A DNA stretch of 64,000 bases from JAZIHH01 sp036678685 (GCA_036678685.1 JAZIHH010000005.1:221031-285030), one strand, 5' to 3'. Positions 34,414 to 43,406 are shown, counted from the stretch's first letter. Notes: generated from the letters alone by a model not told the origin. Translations and numbers: made by a program.

Positions 34414-35799
34414 TCACGGTGATAATTCTCCCCGGGCCAGCTGGAGGAGGGAGGTAAAAAAGCGGCGGGTGGAGTTGCCGTCGGGGATCGTTACGTAAGA
34501 GAGGTATTGCTCTTGAGCGGCCTGCACCCGGGAGAGAAAATCCCGGTCCATGCATAAGCGCTCCAGAATTTCCCCCAGTTCTTCCGTGCTTTGCACCGGG
34601 ATGGCCCCTCCGCTTTTATAAAAGAGATAAGAGGGGGGGTGGCTCGGAAAAACCGGGGTGATGACCGGGACCCGGTAAAAAGCCGCTTCCACCCCGACGG
34701 TGGAGAAATAGGTGACTACCGCGCCGGCTTCCGCCAATAAGTCATAGAGGGAAAGGTTAACCGGAGGAACAAACCGGATCCGCGGATCATCACCGCTCCA
34801 CCGTTTATAGGCGGAGATCAGTTTTTCGTGATGGGGGTGAAGTTTTACCACCAGAACCCACCTGGGGTCTTTCTTTACGGCTTCCCAGACCATATGGAAG
34901 ATGGCTTCCCGCTTCCCGATCTGCTGGTCTGCTAAGACCAGGATCCGCTCCTCCGTCAGGCTCAGCGCGGTCCGGACCGGAACCGCCGGCGGCTCCTTGA
35001 TTGGCAAGGGATCAAACCGCGGGCAACCGGTGGGGATCACAGCCTTCGGCTCAACGCCAAACCGGAGCATCCAATCTTTAAACTCCTGCCCCCAGCAGAA
35101 ATAGGCCGTATTTAAGATCGGCAGGACATGGTAGAGATAGGCCGTTTCCGAAGTGCCACGCAAGGTCAGGGGATGATAGGCCACAGACGGGATTTCGGAG
35201 GCGCGGCAGACTTCACTTAAAATCCGGGGCGGCAGGAGGTAATTGTTTCCCTGATAAGCTACGCAGGAAGGCTTTATCCGCTCTTTACCTATCCACGTGC
35301 CGTATAAACCGGTGACCGCTTTCTCCGCTAAAGCGATAAACCACCGGCGAAACCGGGGATGACCAAAGATGGGGTGGCCGGCCAGGCTGTGCAACAGCTC
35401 CCCCGTTTCCCTGCGAAACCGGTTAAGGTCCTTCCTGGGGGGAACAGCCCTGCCCCTGATTGTTCCAGTGATAATAATACCCCGGAACTCTTCGGGGATA
35501 TAGGTAGCCATTGGTCCTTCGATCAACACCGGGCCCCCGGAAAAACTGGTATCCGGGTAGGGATCCACCAGGGAAGGTTGCAACCGGGTCCAGGGAATGG
35601 AAGGCAGGTCACCAAGTTCCCGGCGCCTTTCGACCAGTTGCGGGAGGTTGCAGAGAAAGCGGAGATAATCGTAGAACAAAACCCGGGCCAGGGACATCCC
35701 TCTGAACTTCAGCGGGGCAAAGACTTGGCAGAATTCATTAAGGAGGGAGAGCCCCTCGGGAGTCATGGGATCAAAAAGCATCAGTAGACACCTCCGCAA
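34414..35799 (-). CDS. GT-B-fold capsule/teichoic-type glycosyltransferase-like protein, 461 aa
   Basis: The C-terminal half has the layout of CDP-glycerol glycerophosphotransferase/KpsS-like and polysialyltransferase-like enzymes: WVLVVKLHPHHEKLISAYK, then SLYDLLAEAGAVVTYFSTVGVEAAFYRVPVITP and a final EELGEILERL. The N-terminal half is family-specific (MRRCLLMLFDPMTPEG, FRGIIITGTIRGR). It is a close relative in layout of the next gene upstream (35781-37211), which it overlaps by 19 bases. Both probably work on the surface glycan that carries the nonulosonic acid. I cannot assign substrate. Confidence 0.75.
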   Translation of the reverse strand: MRRCLLMLFDPMTPEGLSLLNEFCQVFAPLKFRGMSLARVLFYDYLRFLCNLPQLVERRRELGDLPSIPWTRLQPSLVDPYPDTSFSGGPVLIEGPMATYIPEEFRGIIITGTIRGRAVPPRKDLNRFRRETGELLHSLAGHPIFGHPRFRRWFIALAEKAVTGLYGTWIGKERIKPSCVAYQGNNYLLPPRILSEVCRASEIPSVAYHPLTLRGTSETAYLYHVLPILNTAYFCWGQEFKDWMLRFGVEPKAVIPTGCPRFDPLPIKEPPAVPVRTALSLTEERILVLADQQIGKREAIFHMVWEAVKKDPRWVLVVKLHPHHEKLISAYKRWSGDDPRIRFVPPVNLSLYDLLAEAGAVVTYFSTVGVEAAFYRVPVITPVFPSHPPSYLFYKSGGAIPVQSTEELGEILERLCMDRDFLSRVQAAQEQYLSYVTIPDGNSTRRFFTSLLQLARGELSP

Positions 35800-37211
35800 C
35801 GACTGAGGTTTTCCAGTTCCCGGATGAGTCTCCTGGACGAAAAACCATCGGTGACACAGTGTTTTTTCAAAAAAGGCCGAGCCTTTTCCAGTACCGCCTG
35901 GCGGAAATCCTCTTCCGTCAGGATCCGCCGGGCAAGAAAAGCCAGTTCCTCGGCGGTACGGGTGGCAAAAACCGCCCCGCTTTGGCTATAAGAGAAATTG
36001 GGCGGGAATGGTTCCACCGTCACCACCGGCACATTAAAGAGCATGGCTTCCAAGGCTGCCGTGGAGAAAGAGGTGACAAAGAGATCCGCCGCGCTCAGCG
36101 CGTCGTACAAACTGACCTCGCCAAAGGCAAACATCCGGCATCTTTCCTTGCCGGCCGCCAGTTGCTGGTAGAATTCCTTTTTTTCGTAGGGATGCAGCAT
36201 AACGAGGACAAAGAGGTTATCTATTTTATGTAAACCATTCAAAGTGGTGGTGACGACCTCCCGGATTCTGGCTCCGCCCAGGGGCTGGGTGGCGTAAACC
36301 GCGATTTTGTATGCGGAATCAATCTGCAATCTCTTTTTCAGGCTCTCCTGGTCGGACCATTCCCGGTTAAAAATCATGTCAAACCTGGGGGAGCCAGTCA
36401 CCACTACCCGGCTTTCCGGGGTGCCGAATTTTAAATACCACTCTTTGGTCTCTTTACCCCAAACCGCCTTTTTCGTGGCCAACACCGGCAGGTGGCAGAA
36501 TAACTGGGAGTCGGCGATGATCCCGTGCTGCACTGTGAGGGAAGGAATCTGGTTGGCGCGGGCGATCAGATTCAGGGCGTTGCCGAACCAATGGATCGAG
36601 GAGATGGTCAAGACCGCGCCGACGTCAAGCTTTTCGATGAGCCTTTGGACGGCGTCAAACCTGGTCACCAGGTCGGGGAGGCGGCTTAATATCCACTGCA
36701 AAAAATAGGGACTGCCGAAAACCGGGTCCTGCTTTTCTTTGGCCAACAGCCCGGTGATTTGCTTTTCGAGTTCCCTGACCGCCCCGGGATTGGGCTGGAA
36801 AAACTCCTCGATGTTATGGGCGGTCAAATCCGGCCGGTTGCGTTTGACCACGTCCACTTCCGCCTGGAAAGGGCTGAGCAGATAATATCTTTCCGGGGGG
36901 AGGAAAAGGGAGGCAAGATCCCCGAACCCGCTGCGCATGAGGAAAATTCCCCCGGGGTTAGGTTTACAGACGTAGGGTTCGTCAAGAAGCGAGAAAAGCT
37001 GGCCGGCTTCCAACTCGTGCATTTCTTCAAAAAGAGTTTTCTCTTTCATCCCGGCCCGGCCCCAGCGGTGATTGATAAAGCCAAGGCATTGGTAGTAGAG
37101 GTGCTTGCTAATGGGCACGTTTTGGTAAGCAACCGGGTGGAATAAGGTAAAGAAGCGTTTCAACAGTACGCCGTAATAGGCCAGTTGTTCACCGTAGGCT
37201 ATCAGTTTCAT
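35781..37211 (-). CDS. GT-B-fold capsule/teichoic-type glycosyltransferase-like protein, 476 aa
   Basis: This is a paralogue of the downstream gene. Shared blocks are LTVQHGIIADSQLF, VVTGSPRFD (versus IPTGCPRFD), IAVYATQPLG, LFVLVMLHPYEKKEF (versus VVKLHPHHEKL) and SLYDALSAADLFVTSFSTAALEAMLFNVPVVTV. Adjacent duplicates with diverged sequence suggest two successive transfer steps. The start overlaps the stop of the gene at 37208-38266 by four bases, so the three minus-strand genes form one operon. Confidence 0.75.
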   Translation of the reverse strand: MKLIAYGEQLAYYGVLLKRFFTLFHPVAYQNVPISKHLYYQCLGFINHRWGRAGMKEKTLFEEMHELEAGQLFSLLDEPYVCKPNPGGIFLMRSGFGDLASLFLPPERYYLLSPFQAEVDVVKRNRPDLTAHNIEEFFQPNPGAVRELEKQITGLLAKEKQDPVFGSPYFLQWILSRLPDLVTRFDAVQRLIEKLDVGAVLTISSIHWFGNALNLIARANQIPSLTVQHGIIADSQLFCHLPVLATKKAVWGKETKEWYLKFGTPESRVVVTGSPRFDMIFNREWSDQESLKKRLQIDSAYKIAVYATQPLGGARIREVVTTTLNGLHKIDNLFVLVMLHPYEKKEFYQQLAAGKERCRMFAFGEVSLYDALSAADLFVTSFSTAALEAMLFNVPVVTVEPFPPNFSYSQSGAVFATRTAEELAFLARRILTEEDFRQAVLEKARPFLKKHCVTDGFSSRRLIRELENLSRCGGVY

Positions 37212-38266
37212 AGGGGTTTACCCTTCTTTTTCTTGACCAGCATGGAGAAGAGTTCTTCCCAAAGGCCGGCGATTACCGGGAGCGAATTATGCTTTAAAAT
37301 CCACATCCGGGCATTATCGGCGAGGCGTTTCCGCAAACCGTCGTCCAGGATTAATCTTTTCAGCGCATGGTACCAGGCGTCTTCCGTATTCTCCGTGAGC
37401 AGGCCGGTAATTTCGTGTTGAACCGATGCGGTATAGGGGGGAATCGCCGAATAAATGCCGGCAATACCGCAGGCGCCGTATTCGCGGAATTTGTTATCGG
37501 TTTTACACTGGTTGTAGACGGTATCAAGGAGCGGCGCCAGACCGATATCCCAATTCCGGCGGTACAGGGTGGCTAAGAAAGCGTCATAATTGGAGAGAAA
37601 CTCGGAAAAGGTGAGGTTCGGGCCGGGTTCGACCCCGTCCGGCAGGCAGCCAATGAATTCCCACTTCAGATCGGGAAACTCCCGGGAGATCCTGGGGATG
37701 ACTCCGGCGATAAGGGCCAAGTCCCGGTTGTGGTTGACCGAACCGGCATAGCCAACGATCAGGTGTTGGTGGGGGGTTTTTTGCAGACGATGAAAAACAC
37801 TGGTATCAACGGCGTACGGGTGGGATACCACCCGGGAATTTCTTTCCCGGGCAAAAGGGATCATCTCCGGGGATCCGACTTTGACCAGATCGGCGGAGCG
37901 CAAGAGCGTCTCAAGGGTCCTGACAATCTGCGGCAAGCGCATATACCTGCCGATGGGCAGGTCTTCCGGCATTGCCAAGTAATGATCGTCCAGTTCATAC
38001 AGGACCGGTAGGCCGGCGTCTTTTACGGCATGAAGAATACGCAGGCAGTTGGGACGGCAGTTCCTGTGGAAGACCACCAGATCCACGCCTTCTAAGAGAC
38101 CGGGCGTAAAGTCATTCTCCAAAACCAGCTGCCACCGGATCTTTTTTTCCTTCTGCAGATAATTAAACGGGCGGATAATCGAGATTTCCACTGAGGGGAG
38201 AGGGGTCTGCACCACACAGAGGATCTGGAGCATCATGCCGCACCTCAGCAAAGGTAAAAAGCGCAT
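37208..38266 (-). CDS. Glycosyltransferase, GT-B/GT1-like, 352 aa
   Basis: Paralogous to the gene at 32618-33688: both have PVLYELDDxxLA in the middle, a hydrophobic VGYxGxxxHxxDxxxI block, and end KSDSKFRDY / CKTDNKFREYGACGIAGIYSAIPPY. The acidic motif YELDDHYLAMPED and the LIVGYAGSVNHNRDLALIAGVIPRI block (Rossmann) are clear. First gene of the three-gene operon leading to 34414. The start could be the ATG at 38266 or one 30 bases inside (MMLQILCVV). Function: transfer of an unknown sugar in surface glycan synthesis. Confidence 0.8.
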   Translation of the reverse strand: MRFLPLLRCGMMLQILCVVQTPLPSVEISIIRPFNYLQKEKKIRWQLVLENDFTPGLLEGVDLVVFHRNCRPNCLRILHAVKDAGLPVLYELDDHYLAMPEDLPIGRYMRLPQIVRTLETLLRSADLVKVGSPEMIPFARERNSRVVSHPYAVDTSVFHRLQKTPHQHLIVGYAGSVNHNRDLALIAGVIPRISREFPDLKWEFIGCLPDGVEPGPNLTFSEFLSNYDAFLATLYRRNWDIGLAPLLDTVYNQCKTDNKFREYGACGIAGIYSAIPPYTASVQHEITGLLTENTEDAWYHALKRLILDDGLRKRLADNARMWILKHNSLPVIAGLWEELFSMLVKKKKGKPL

Positions 38267-38478
38267 TTCGCTTTTTATTTATGACTTTATGACAATCTAT
38301 CATATGCCGGAAAAGCCTGGGGTGTTTACCGACGCCAACTGGCAAGAGATGGGGAAGAAGCTCCTTCCTTCTCTTGACAAAAGCGGATTTGCTATGATTA
38401 AATCTATTTAATTAGAATTGGAATCAGGCCGCATCGGGAACGCGGAGGCCGCGCAAAAAGAGTAAAGGGGGCAATAAA

Positions 38479-39345
38479 ATGCAGATTGTAACTTTGGGGC
38501 CCAAGGGGACCTTTTCTGAAGAAGCGGCTCTGATTTACCAGAAACGGATGACCGGGCGGATGGAACCGGGAAAGATTAGATTTGCCAATATCTATGATTG
38601 CCTTCAAGAAGTGGAATCTTACCGGGCGGACCGGGCGGTTTTACCGGCAGAAAACATGGTGGACGGTATAATAGGCCTGACTTTTGACGCGCTCATCGAA
38701 TTTCACGACTTTGTCAAAGTCAATGATGAAGTCCACGTCAATATCAGTTATGTGTTGGCCGGTAAAATGAAATCCCTTAAGCATATGAAAAAAATCTTTT
38801 CCCATCCGTCGGCCCTTAATCAATGCGCCCACAGCCTGGATGCTCTCTTCCCCGACGTTATTCAGGTTCCCGTCTCCTCAACCGCGGAAGCGGCGGTCAA
38901 AGCCGCCGAAGATTCTGAGGTAGCGGCTTTATGCTCGCCACGAACGGCCCGGGAGTACGGGTTGGATATCTTTCATCAAAATCTGGCGGATTATCCCAAT
39001 AATGAGACCAGATTTTTTGTCTGCGGGTTAACGGACAGTCCGCCGACAGGCAATGACCGGACCTTACTGGCTGTCAGGTTTGGCGTGAACCGGCCGGGGC
39101 AGTTGCACGAAATTACCGGTTTTTTTGCGGAGAACAATATTGATCTGACCTTTGTCCAATCCCGGCCCTATAAAGTTCGTCCTCAAGAATATGTGCTTAT
39201 TTTTGAAATGATTGGCCATAAATCGGAACCGGGGTTGAAAAACGCCTTGAATAAGGTGGAACAGAAAGTCCGGGAAACCGACGGCTGGAAAAAAGTGTTG
39301 GGAAGTTATCCGCACCGGAACAAGGAGGAGAATCTTCTTGCTTGA
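38479..39345 (+). CDS. pheA: Prephenate dehydratase with ACT domain
   Basis: This 288-aa enzyme decarboxylates and dehydrates prephenate to phenylpyruvate for phenylalanine synthesis. GPKGTFSEEAA is at the N-terminus. The catalytic TRF triplet is present (NETRFFVCG, residues 177-179). The ACT domain, which binds phenylalanine, spans about 193-275 with the motif RPGQLHEITGFFAENNIDLTFVQSRP. One oddity: the usual ENSxxG block reads ENMVDG at 58-63, so the conserved serine is methionine. This may change substrate preference. It is followed, with an 8-base overlap, by the YnbB-like gene. Confidence 0.85.
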   Translation: MQIVTLGPKGTFSEEAALIYQKRMTGRMEPGKIRFANIYDCLQEVESYRADRAVLPAENMVDGIIGLTFDALIEFHDFVKVNDEVHVNISYVLAGKMKSLKHMKKIFSHPSALNQCAHSLDALFPDVIQVPVSSTAEAAVKAAEDSEVAALCSPRTAREYGLDIFHQNLADYPNNETRFFVCGLTDSPPTGNDRTLLAVRFGVNRPGQLHEITGFFAENNIDLTFVQSRPYKVRPQEYVLIFEMIGHKSEPGLKNALNKVEQKVRETDGWKKVLGSYPHRNKEENLLA

Positions 39346-40588
39346 CCTGGAAAAGAAAATAGCGGCATTAATTGAACGGGCGGAAGAAGATTTGCAAGAG
39401 ACTTTCGCCGGGTTTGAAGAGACCGGTTTATATAACCAGGCCCGGGTCTTGGAAGCCTTTAGAGAGGAAAGGGTGGGGACCCACCACTTCGCCTCTTCCA
39501 CAGGATACGGGTATAGTGATCCGGGCCGGGAAACTTTGGAACGCATTTTTGCCCGGGTGTTCGACGGAGAAGCAGCCCTCGTCCGTCAGCAGATTGTCTC
39601 CGGGACGCATATTATAAGCTGTTGTCTTTTTGGAATCCTCAGGCCCGGCGGGGAGTTGCTTTTTGCCACCGGGCCCCCTTATGAAACTTTGCGAACAGTC
39701 ACCGGTCTGGAGGGAAATGCTCCCGGAAACCTTAAAGAATTCGGTGTTACGACAAAAGTTGTCCCGCTCCAGCCGGACGGACGGATCGACATGGACAGGT
39801 TGCTGCAGGAAATAACCCCAGCCACGCAGATGATTGCTTTTCAACGCTCCTGCGGCTACGAACAACGCCCGTCAACCAATATTTCTGAACTGGCGGAGGT
39901 TTTCGCCCGTTTAAACCGGATGGAATCCTGCCCTGTCCTTTTTGTGGACAACTGTTACGGGGAATTCACCGAGACGAGGGAACCGGGGGCAGTGGGCGCG
40001 CATTTGGTCGCCGGTTCTTTAATGAAAAACCCGGGAGGAGGGTGGGTGCCCGGGGGCGGTTATGTAGTAGGAAAAACCGAACTCATCCGGAGAGTCGCAG
40101 CCCACTTGTATGCCCCCGGTCTGGAAAGCGAAGTCGGCCCTTCCTTGTTGAATTTGCGCCTTTTTTACCAAGGTTTTTTTGACGCCCCCCACCGGGTAGT
40201 TGAAATGTTAAAAGCGGCCGCTCTTTTTGGCCGGGTCTTCCAGGAACTTGGGTTTTCGGTGGAACCGGCGCCGAAAGCCGGGAGAACCGATATTATACAA
40301 CGGATTGACCTGGAAACTCCAGAAAGATTATTAAAAGCCTGCCGCGCCTTGCAACAGGCTTCACCGGTAGAAAGCTATCTGCATCCAGAACCCGCGGCCA
40401 TGCCCGGTTATAAAAATAAAGTGGTGATGGCGGCCGGGACTTTTGTTTCCGGCTCCACTAGCGAGTTAAGCGCCGATGCTCCGTTGACTCCTCCTTATAG
40501 CCTTTATATCCAGGGCTGCCTTTCATACCTCCACGCCAAATTGGCCCTGGCGCGTATCCTCACCGCCTTGTCGGAAGATATATTCTAG
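39338..40588 (+). CDS. PLP-dependent enzyme, methionine gamma-lyase/aluminium resistance family (YnbB-like)
   Basis: This 416-aa fold-type I PLP protein has the family features THHFASSTGYGYSD, QIVSGTHIISCCLFGILRPGGELL, YEQRPSTNI, VLFVDNCYGEFTE (PLP-contacting Asp) and the lysine region AGSLMKNPGGGWVPGGGYVVG. The C-terminal VMAAGTFVSGSTSELSADAP is also typical. Annotated in other genomes as aluminium resistance protein or methionine gamma-lyase; true substrate is unclear. TTG start with a strong AAGGAGGAG. In many Firmicutes this gene lies near lexA, and it does here too (2 kb away). Confidence 0.9.
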   Translation: MLDLEKKIAALIERAEEDLQETFAGFEETGLYNQARVLEAFREERVGTHHFASSTGYGYSDPGRETLERIFARVFDGEAALVRQQIVSGTHIISCCLFGILRPGGELLFATGPPYETLRTVTGLEGNAPGNLKEFGVTTKVVPLQPDGRIDMDRLLQEITPATQMIAFQRSCGYEQRPSTNISELAEVFARLNRMESCPVLFVDNCYGEFTETREPGAVGAHLVAGSLMKNPGGGWVPGGGYVVGKTELIRRVAAHLYAPGLESEVGPSLLNLRLFYQGFFDAPHRVVEMLKAAALFGRVFQELGFSVEPAPKAGRTDIIQRIDLETPERLLKACRALQQASPVESYLHPEPAAMPGYKNKVVMAAGTFVSGSTSELSADAPLTPPYSLYIQGCLSYLHAKLALARILTALSEDIF

Positions 40589-40733
40589 AAGTTCTTTGCA
40601 AATTTCGGCTGTGGGGGAAGGAATAAGGATGGCAATAGGGAATATAAAAAATACAAAGCAAAAGCGGTTTAGCTTTCGCCTCTTAACTCTGAAAATGCCG
40701 CTTAAACATAACAGTTAGGGAGTTGAACTGGCG

Positions 40734-41105
40734 TTGAATATTGTTGAACTTATAATTAAGGCCGTGTTGGCCGTGGGTACCGCCTTGTTCCTTTATCGTG
40801 ACGCGAGGGCCAGGGATTATTCCTGGTTAATGTGGACGATCATTCCCGTGATTTATTTTTTCACCCCGGGAATTCTCGGAGCCATATTTTCCCTTTTTCT
40901 GATCGTTATTATATATACCTCCACCCGTCCCAAGGGGGCGTTAAACCCGTGCCCGCATTGCAAAAAGAAAATCCATCACATTCTTGCTTTTTGCCCCTAT
41001 TGCCGGCAGTCCGTCAAAAGAGAGTGCCTGCGGTGTCATGAGACTGTCGAGTGGGATGCGGTCATTTGTCCCCATTGTCGCTCAACCAGCCTCACCGATT
41101 CATAA
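40734..41105 (+). CDS. Membrane protein with double zinc ribbon, 123 aa
   Basis: Two hydrophobic segments at the N-terminus (IIKAVLAVGTALFLY and LMWTIIPVIYFFTPGILGAIFSLFLIVIIY) are followed by three CxxC pairs: CPHCKKK, CPYCRQS with CLRCHE, and CPHCRS. The tail would bind one or two zinc ions in the cytoplasm, a common design for small Firmicute zinc-ribbon membrane proteins of unknown role. Start taken at TTG 40734. The next gene's upstream reading frame overlaps its end. Confidence 0.7.
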   Translation: MNIVELIIKAVLAVGTALFLYRDARARDYSWLMWTIIPVIYFFTPGILGAIFSLFLIVIIYTSTRPKGALNPCPHCKKKIHHILAFCPYCRQSVKRECLRCHETVEWDAVICPHCRSTSLTDS

Positions 41106-41137
41106 AGGAAGGGACCAAACAAAAACAAAAAGGCAAG

Positions 41138-41827
41138 GTGAGAAAGATTAGCGGGACCCTCTTTTTCGGAACGAGCCCGGTAGAAGTGGTTAATATAGTT
41201 ATCAGGCTCTTTTTTGCCGGATTATTAGGGGCGTTTATTGGTTTGGAAAGGGAAGCTCATGGACGCCCAGCCGGTCTGCGTACACATATCCTGGTTTCTT
41301 TGGGCTCCTGTTTGGTTATGTTGATCTCCATTTACGGCTTCAGAGAATCCGCGAACAGCGATCCGGCACGCCTGGCCGCCCAGGTGGTAAGTGGAATCGG
41401 TTTTTTGGGAGCAGGTACAATTCTTCGGGAAGGGGCTACAGTCAGAGGATTGACAACCGCTGCCAGTTTATGGGTGGTGTCCGGGATTGGACTGGGGGTG
41501 GGGAGCGGGTTTTACCTTGGCGCCATTATTACCACCATTTTTTCCATTATTACCCTCGCTTTTTTGGAAAACATTGAAATAAAATATTTTTCTACCGAGG
41601 GTATAATAGTAGAAGGAGTCATGGAGGACAGACCCGGCCAGCTGGCTTCTTTCTGCAAAGTTTTTGCCGATTACGGACTGGATATTAAAAATATTAAGAT
41701 GGAAATTGACGAAGAAAAAAAACAGGTCTTAATTTCCCTCCGGCTCAAAGGACAAACGATGGCCAGGGAAGAAATATTAGCGAAGCTCTCCACTTTGCCG
41801 GGATTGACCAAAATCAACTGGCGTTAG
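41138..41827 (+). CDS. mgtC: MgtC/SapB-family membrane protein with C-terminal ACT-like domain
   Basis: This 229-aa protein (start GTG 41138; GTG 41186 is an alternative) has the MgtC signature LLGAFIGLEREAHGRPAGLRTHILVSLGSCLVM and VVSGIGFLGAGTILREGATVRGLTTAASLW, forming four to five membrane helices. The last 80 residues (VEGVMEDRPGQLASFCKVFADYGLDIKNIKMEI) form an ACT-like domain. MgtC proteins modulate ion homeostasis and ATP synthase or Mg2+ transport in other bacteria. The zinc-ribbon gene ends 32 bases before it. Confidence 0.88.
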   Translation: MRKISGTLFFGTSPVEVVNIVIRLFFAGLLGAFIGLEREAHGRPAGLRTHILVSLGSCLVMLISIYGFRESANSDPARLAAQVVSGIGFLGAGTILREGATVRGLTTAASLWVVSGIGLGVGSGFYLGAIITTIFSIITLAFLENIEIKYFSTEGIIVEGVMEDRPGQLASFCKVFADYGLDIKNIKMEIDEEKKQVLISLRLKGQTMAREEILAKLSTLPGLTKINWR

Positions 41828-41854
41828 GGCGTTAGAGAAAGGGGATTAGCCGGC

Positions 41855-42064
41855 GTGGGCAAGATTATCCCTTTCCCCGTTCAAGAAGGAAAAACATGGG
41901 ACGGGAAAGAACTGACCGATTCTTTCATCCGTAAAAAAATACTGGCCGGCGAGGCGAAATTGTTGGGAGTCTTTGAACAAGACGGCTGTCCGTACACCTG
42001 CTACCGGTTGGATTACGACAATCAGACCTATTATATTTTTGATTTGTCATCCTGGCGGCAATAA
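41855..42064 (+). CDS. Small hypothetical protein, 69 aa
   Basis: Short charged protein starting at GTG 41855, KIIPFPVQEGKTWDGKELTD at the N-terminus and FEQDGCPYTCYRLDYDNQTYYIFDLS at the end. No family recognised. It sits 27 bases after mgtC and 64 bases before the next gene in the same direction; probably part of one transcription unit. Confidence 0.5.
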   Translation: MGKIIPFPVQEGKTWDGKELTDSFIRKKILAGEAKLLGVFEQDGCPYTCYRLDYDNQTYYIFDLSSWRQ

Positions 42065-42128
42065 AAGGAAAGGAGGAGAAAGGAGAAGAATATAAAAGTT
42101 AATATAAAAAGAAAAGGAGGGATTGACC

Positions 42129-42518
42129 ATGATAGAGGTAAGCCGGGAAGATCTGGTCAAGGCCTTAAAGAGATATAAAGGCCTGGCCAAACAGGATCTT
42201 CTGGCCAGTGAATTAACCCCCAACCCTGTATATTGGCGAACGCACGCGGAAACACGCCGGGCGGAGTACAACAAATTGATTGAGCTCATTGAGACTTCCG
42301 GCACTGAAAAAGCGTGCGTTTATGCTTTTAAAGCCTATATTTTAAATGACAACGAAAATGAAGATTCCGGAGAGTCCGCAGGACGGAAACAGGCTATAGA
42401 GTTGTTTTTTCAGATCTTCGGCGTTGAACCGGAAAAACTGCGCGTGGCCCGGATGAAGCAAAAAAACTTTGAAGAATTTTCCCAGCAATATCTTATGAAG
42501 AGAAAAGAGATTGTTTAG
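42129..42518 (+). CDS. Hypothetical helical protein, 129 aa
   Basis: The ATG at 42129 lies eight bases after AAGGAGG, which decides the start over the TTG at 42123. The protein is charged and helical (REDLVKALKRYKGLAKQDLLASEL, RRAEYNKLIELIETSG, ELFFQIFGVEPEKLRVARMKQKN). There are no membrane segments. I do not recognise the family. It ends the plus-strand run before the lexA gene arrives from the other side; a hairpin follows. Confidence 0.6.
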   Translation: MIEVSREDLVKALKRYKGLAKQDLLASELTPNPVYWRTHAETRRAEYNKLIELIETSGTEKACVYAFKAYILNDNENEDSGESAGRKQAIELFFQIFGVEPEKLRVARMKQKNFEEFSQQYLMKRKEIV

Positions 42519-42548
42519 ACAAAAATAGCGGCTGAATAAAGAGGATAA

Positions 42549-42597
42549 CCGCCTGCGCCGGTGAAATACCGGTGAACAGGCGGATTTTTATTTTGGG
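42549..42597 (+). terminator. Rho-independent terminator between convergent genes
   Basis: A long stem with outer arms CCGCCTG (42549-42555) and CAGGCGG (42577-42583) and an inner CACCGG-type pairing is followed by ATTTTTATTTT. It lies between the 129-aa gene and the end of lexA. Confidence 0.85.
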
Positions 42598-42601
42598 AAG
42601 C

Positions 42602-43228
42602 TTAAAATTTCCGCACCAGACCTATAACCCGGCCCAAGATCGTTAAGCTCTCGGGGTACAGAGCGTCGTAAGCCGGGTTTTCCGGCTGCAACCGGTATTT
42701 GTTCCCGGGTTCGATAAAAAACCGTTTGACCGTGGCTTCGTCATTTTCCAGAAGTGCCACGACAATATCACCGTTTTGAGCAAAAGAGGTTTTATGAACC
42801 AACACCAAGTCGCCGTCATATATCCCGGCGCCGATCATACTGTCGCCTCTCACACGTAACATAAAAAGATCTTTGTAGGAAGTGAAATCATGGGGGAGGG
42901 GAAAATACTCCTCGATATTTTCAACGGCCAGAATCGGTTGGCCGGCCGTTACCTTTCCGATGACAGGAACAGGCAGAATATTGGAGAGCAATTCAGAGGA
43001 GAGGTCTTCATAGGGCTGTTTTAATATTTCTAAAGCCCGGGGTTTAGTGGGATCACGGCGGAGATACCCAAGGGCTTGGAGTTTTTCCAAATGTGCGTGT
43101 ACAGTGGAACTGGATTTTAAACCGACAGCTTCACCAATTTCGCGGACAGAAGGGGGGTACCCCTTCTTTTTCGTCTCGCTGTAAACAAAGTTGAGAATTT
43201 CTCGTTGACGCGGGGTAAGGTCCTTCAT
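42602..43228 (-). CDS. lexA: LexA repressor, SOS regulator
   Basis: This 208-aa repressor begins at the ATG at 43228, about nine bases after GGAG; the ATG at 43237 is too close to that site. A winged helix-turn-helix fills residues 1-65 (PPSVREIGEAVGLKSSSTVHAHLEKL). The self-cleavage site is Ala95-Gly96 in VTAGQP, with catalytic Ser130 (GDSM) and Lys168 (ATVKRF). RecA filaments on damaged DNA trigger cleavage and derepress SOS genes. Its own promoter region holds three LexA boxes shared with the divergent yneA-like gene, indicating autoregulation. Confidence 0.97.
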   Translation of the reverse strand: MKDLTPRQREILNFVYSETKKKGYPPSVREIGEAVGLKSSSTVHAHLEKLQALGYLRRDPTKPRALEILKQPYEDLSSELLSNILPVPVIGKVTAGQPILAVENIEEYFPLPHDFTSYKDLFMLRVRGDSMIGAGIYDGDLVLVHKTSFAQNGDIVVALLENDEATVKRFFIEPGNKYRLQPENPAYDALYPESLTILGRVIGLVRKF

Positions 43229-43330
43229 TTCCGCCATCTCCTTTGTTAAATAAAAATTAGGGGAAAAGAGAGGATTTGTTAATTTCTAAATTATGTTAGT
43301 AATAAGTATACCATAAAGATAAGAAAAATG

Positions 43331-43406
43331 CAAACAATTGTTCGTTTTTTTCTTGACAACAAACATATGTTTGTGGTATTCTAGAGACAAAGGGAACATA
43401 TGTTTT
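43331..43406. promoter_or_regulatory. Three LexA (SOS) boxes and promoter in the lexA-yneA intergenic region
   Basis: Three near-palindromes match the Firmicute LexA box (CGAAC-N4-GTTCG-like): CAAACAATTGTTCG at 43331-43344, CAAACATATGTTTG at 43360-43373, and GGAACATATGTTTT at 43393-43406. The second lies between TTGACA (43353-43358) and TATTCT (43377-43382), the promoter reading into the yneA-like gene, so LexA would block it. The first is suitably placed for lexA autoregulation. Confidence 0.85.

Noticed and set aside
38267..38478. T-box or other amino-acid riboswitch before pheA
   Set aside because: The 212-base leader has a TTGACA-like element but I find no T-box sequence (TGGNACCGCG-like) or antiterminator-type stems.
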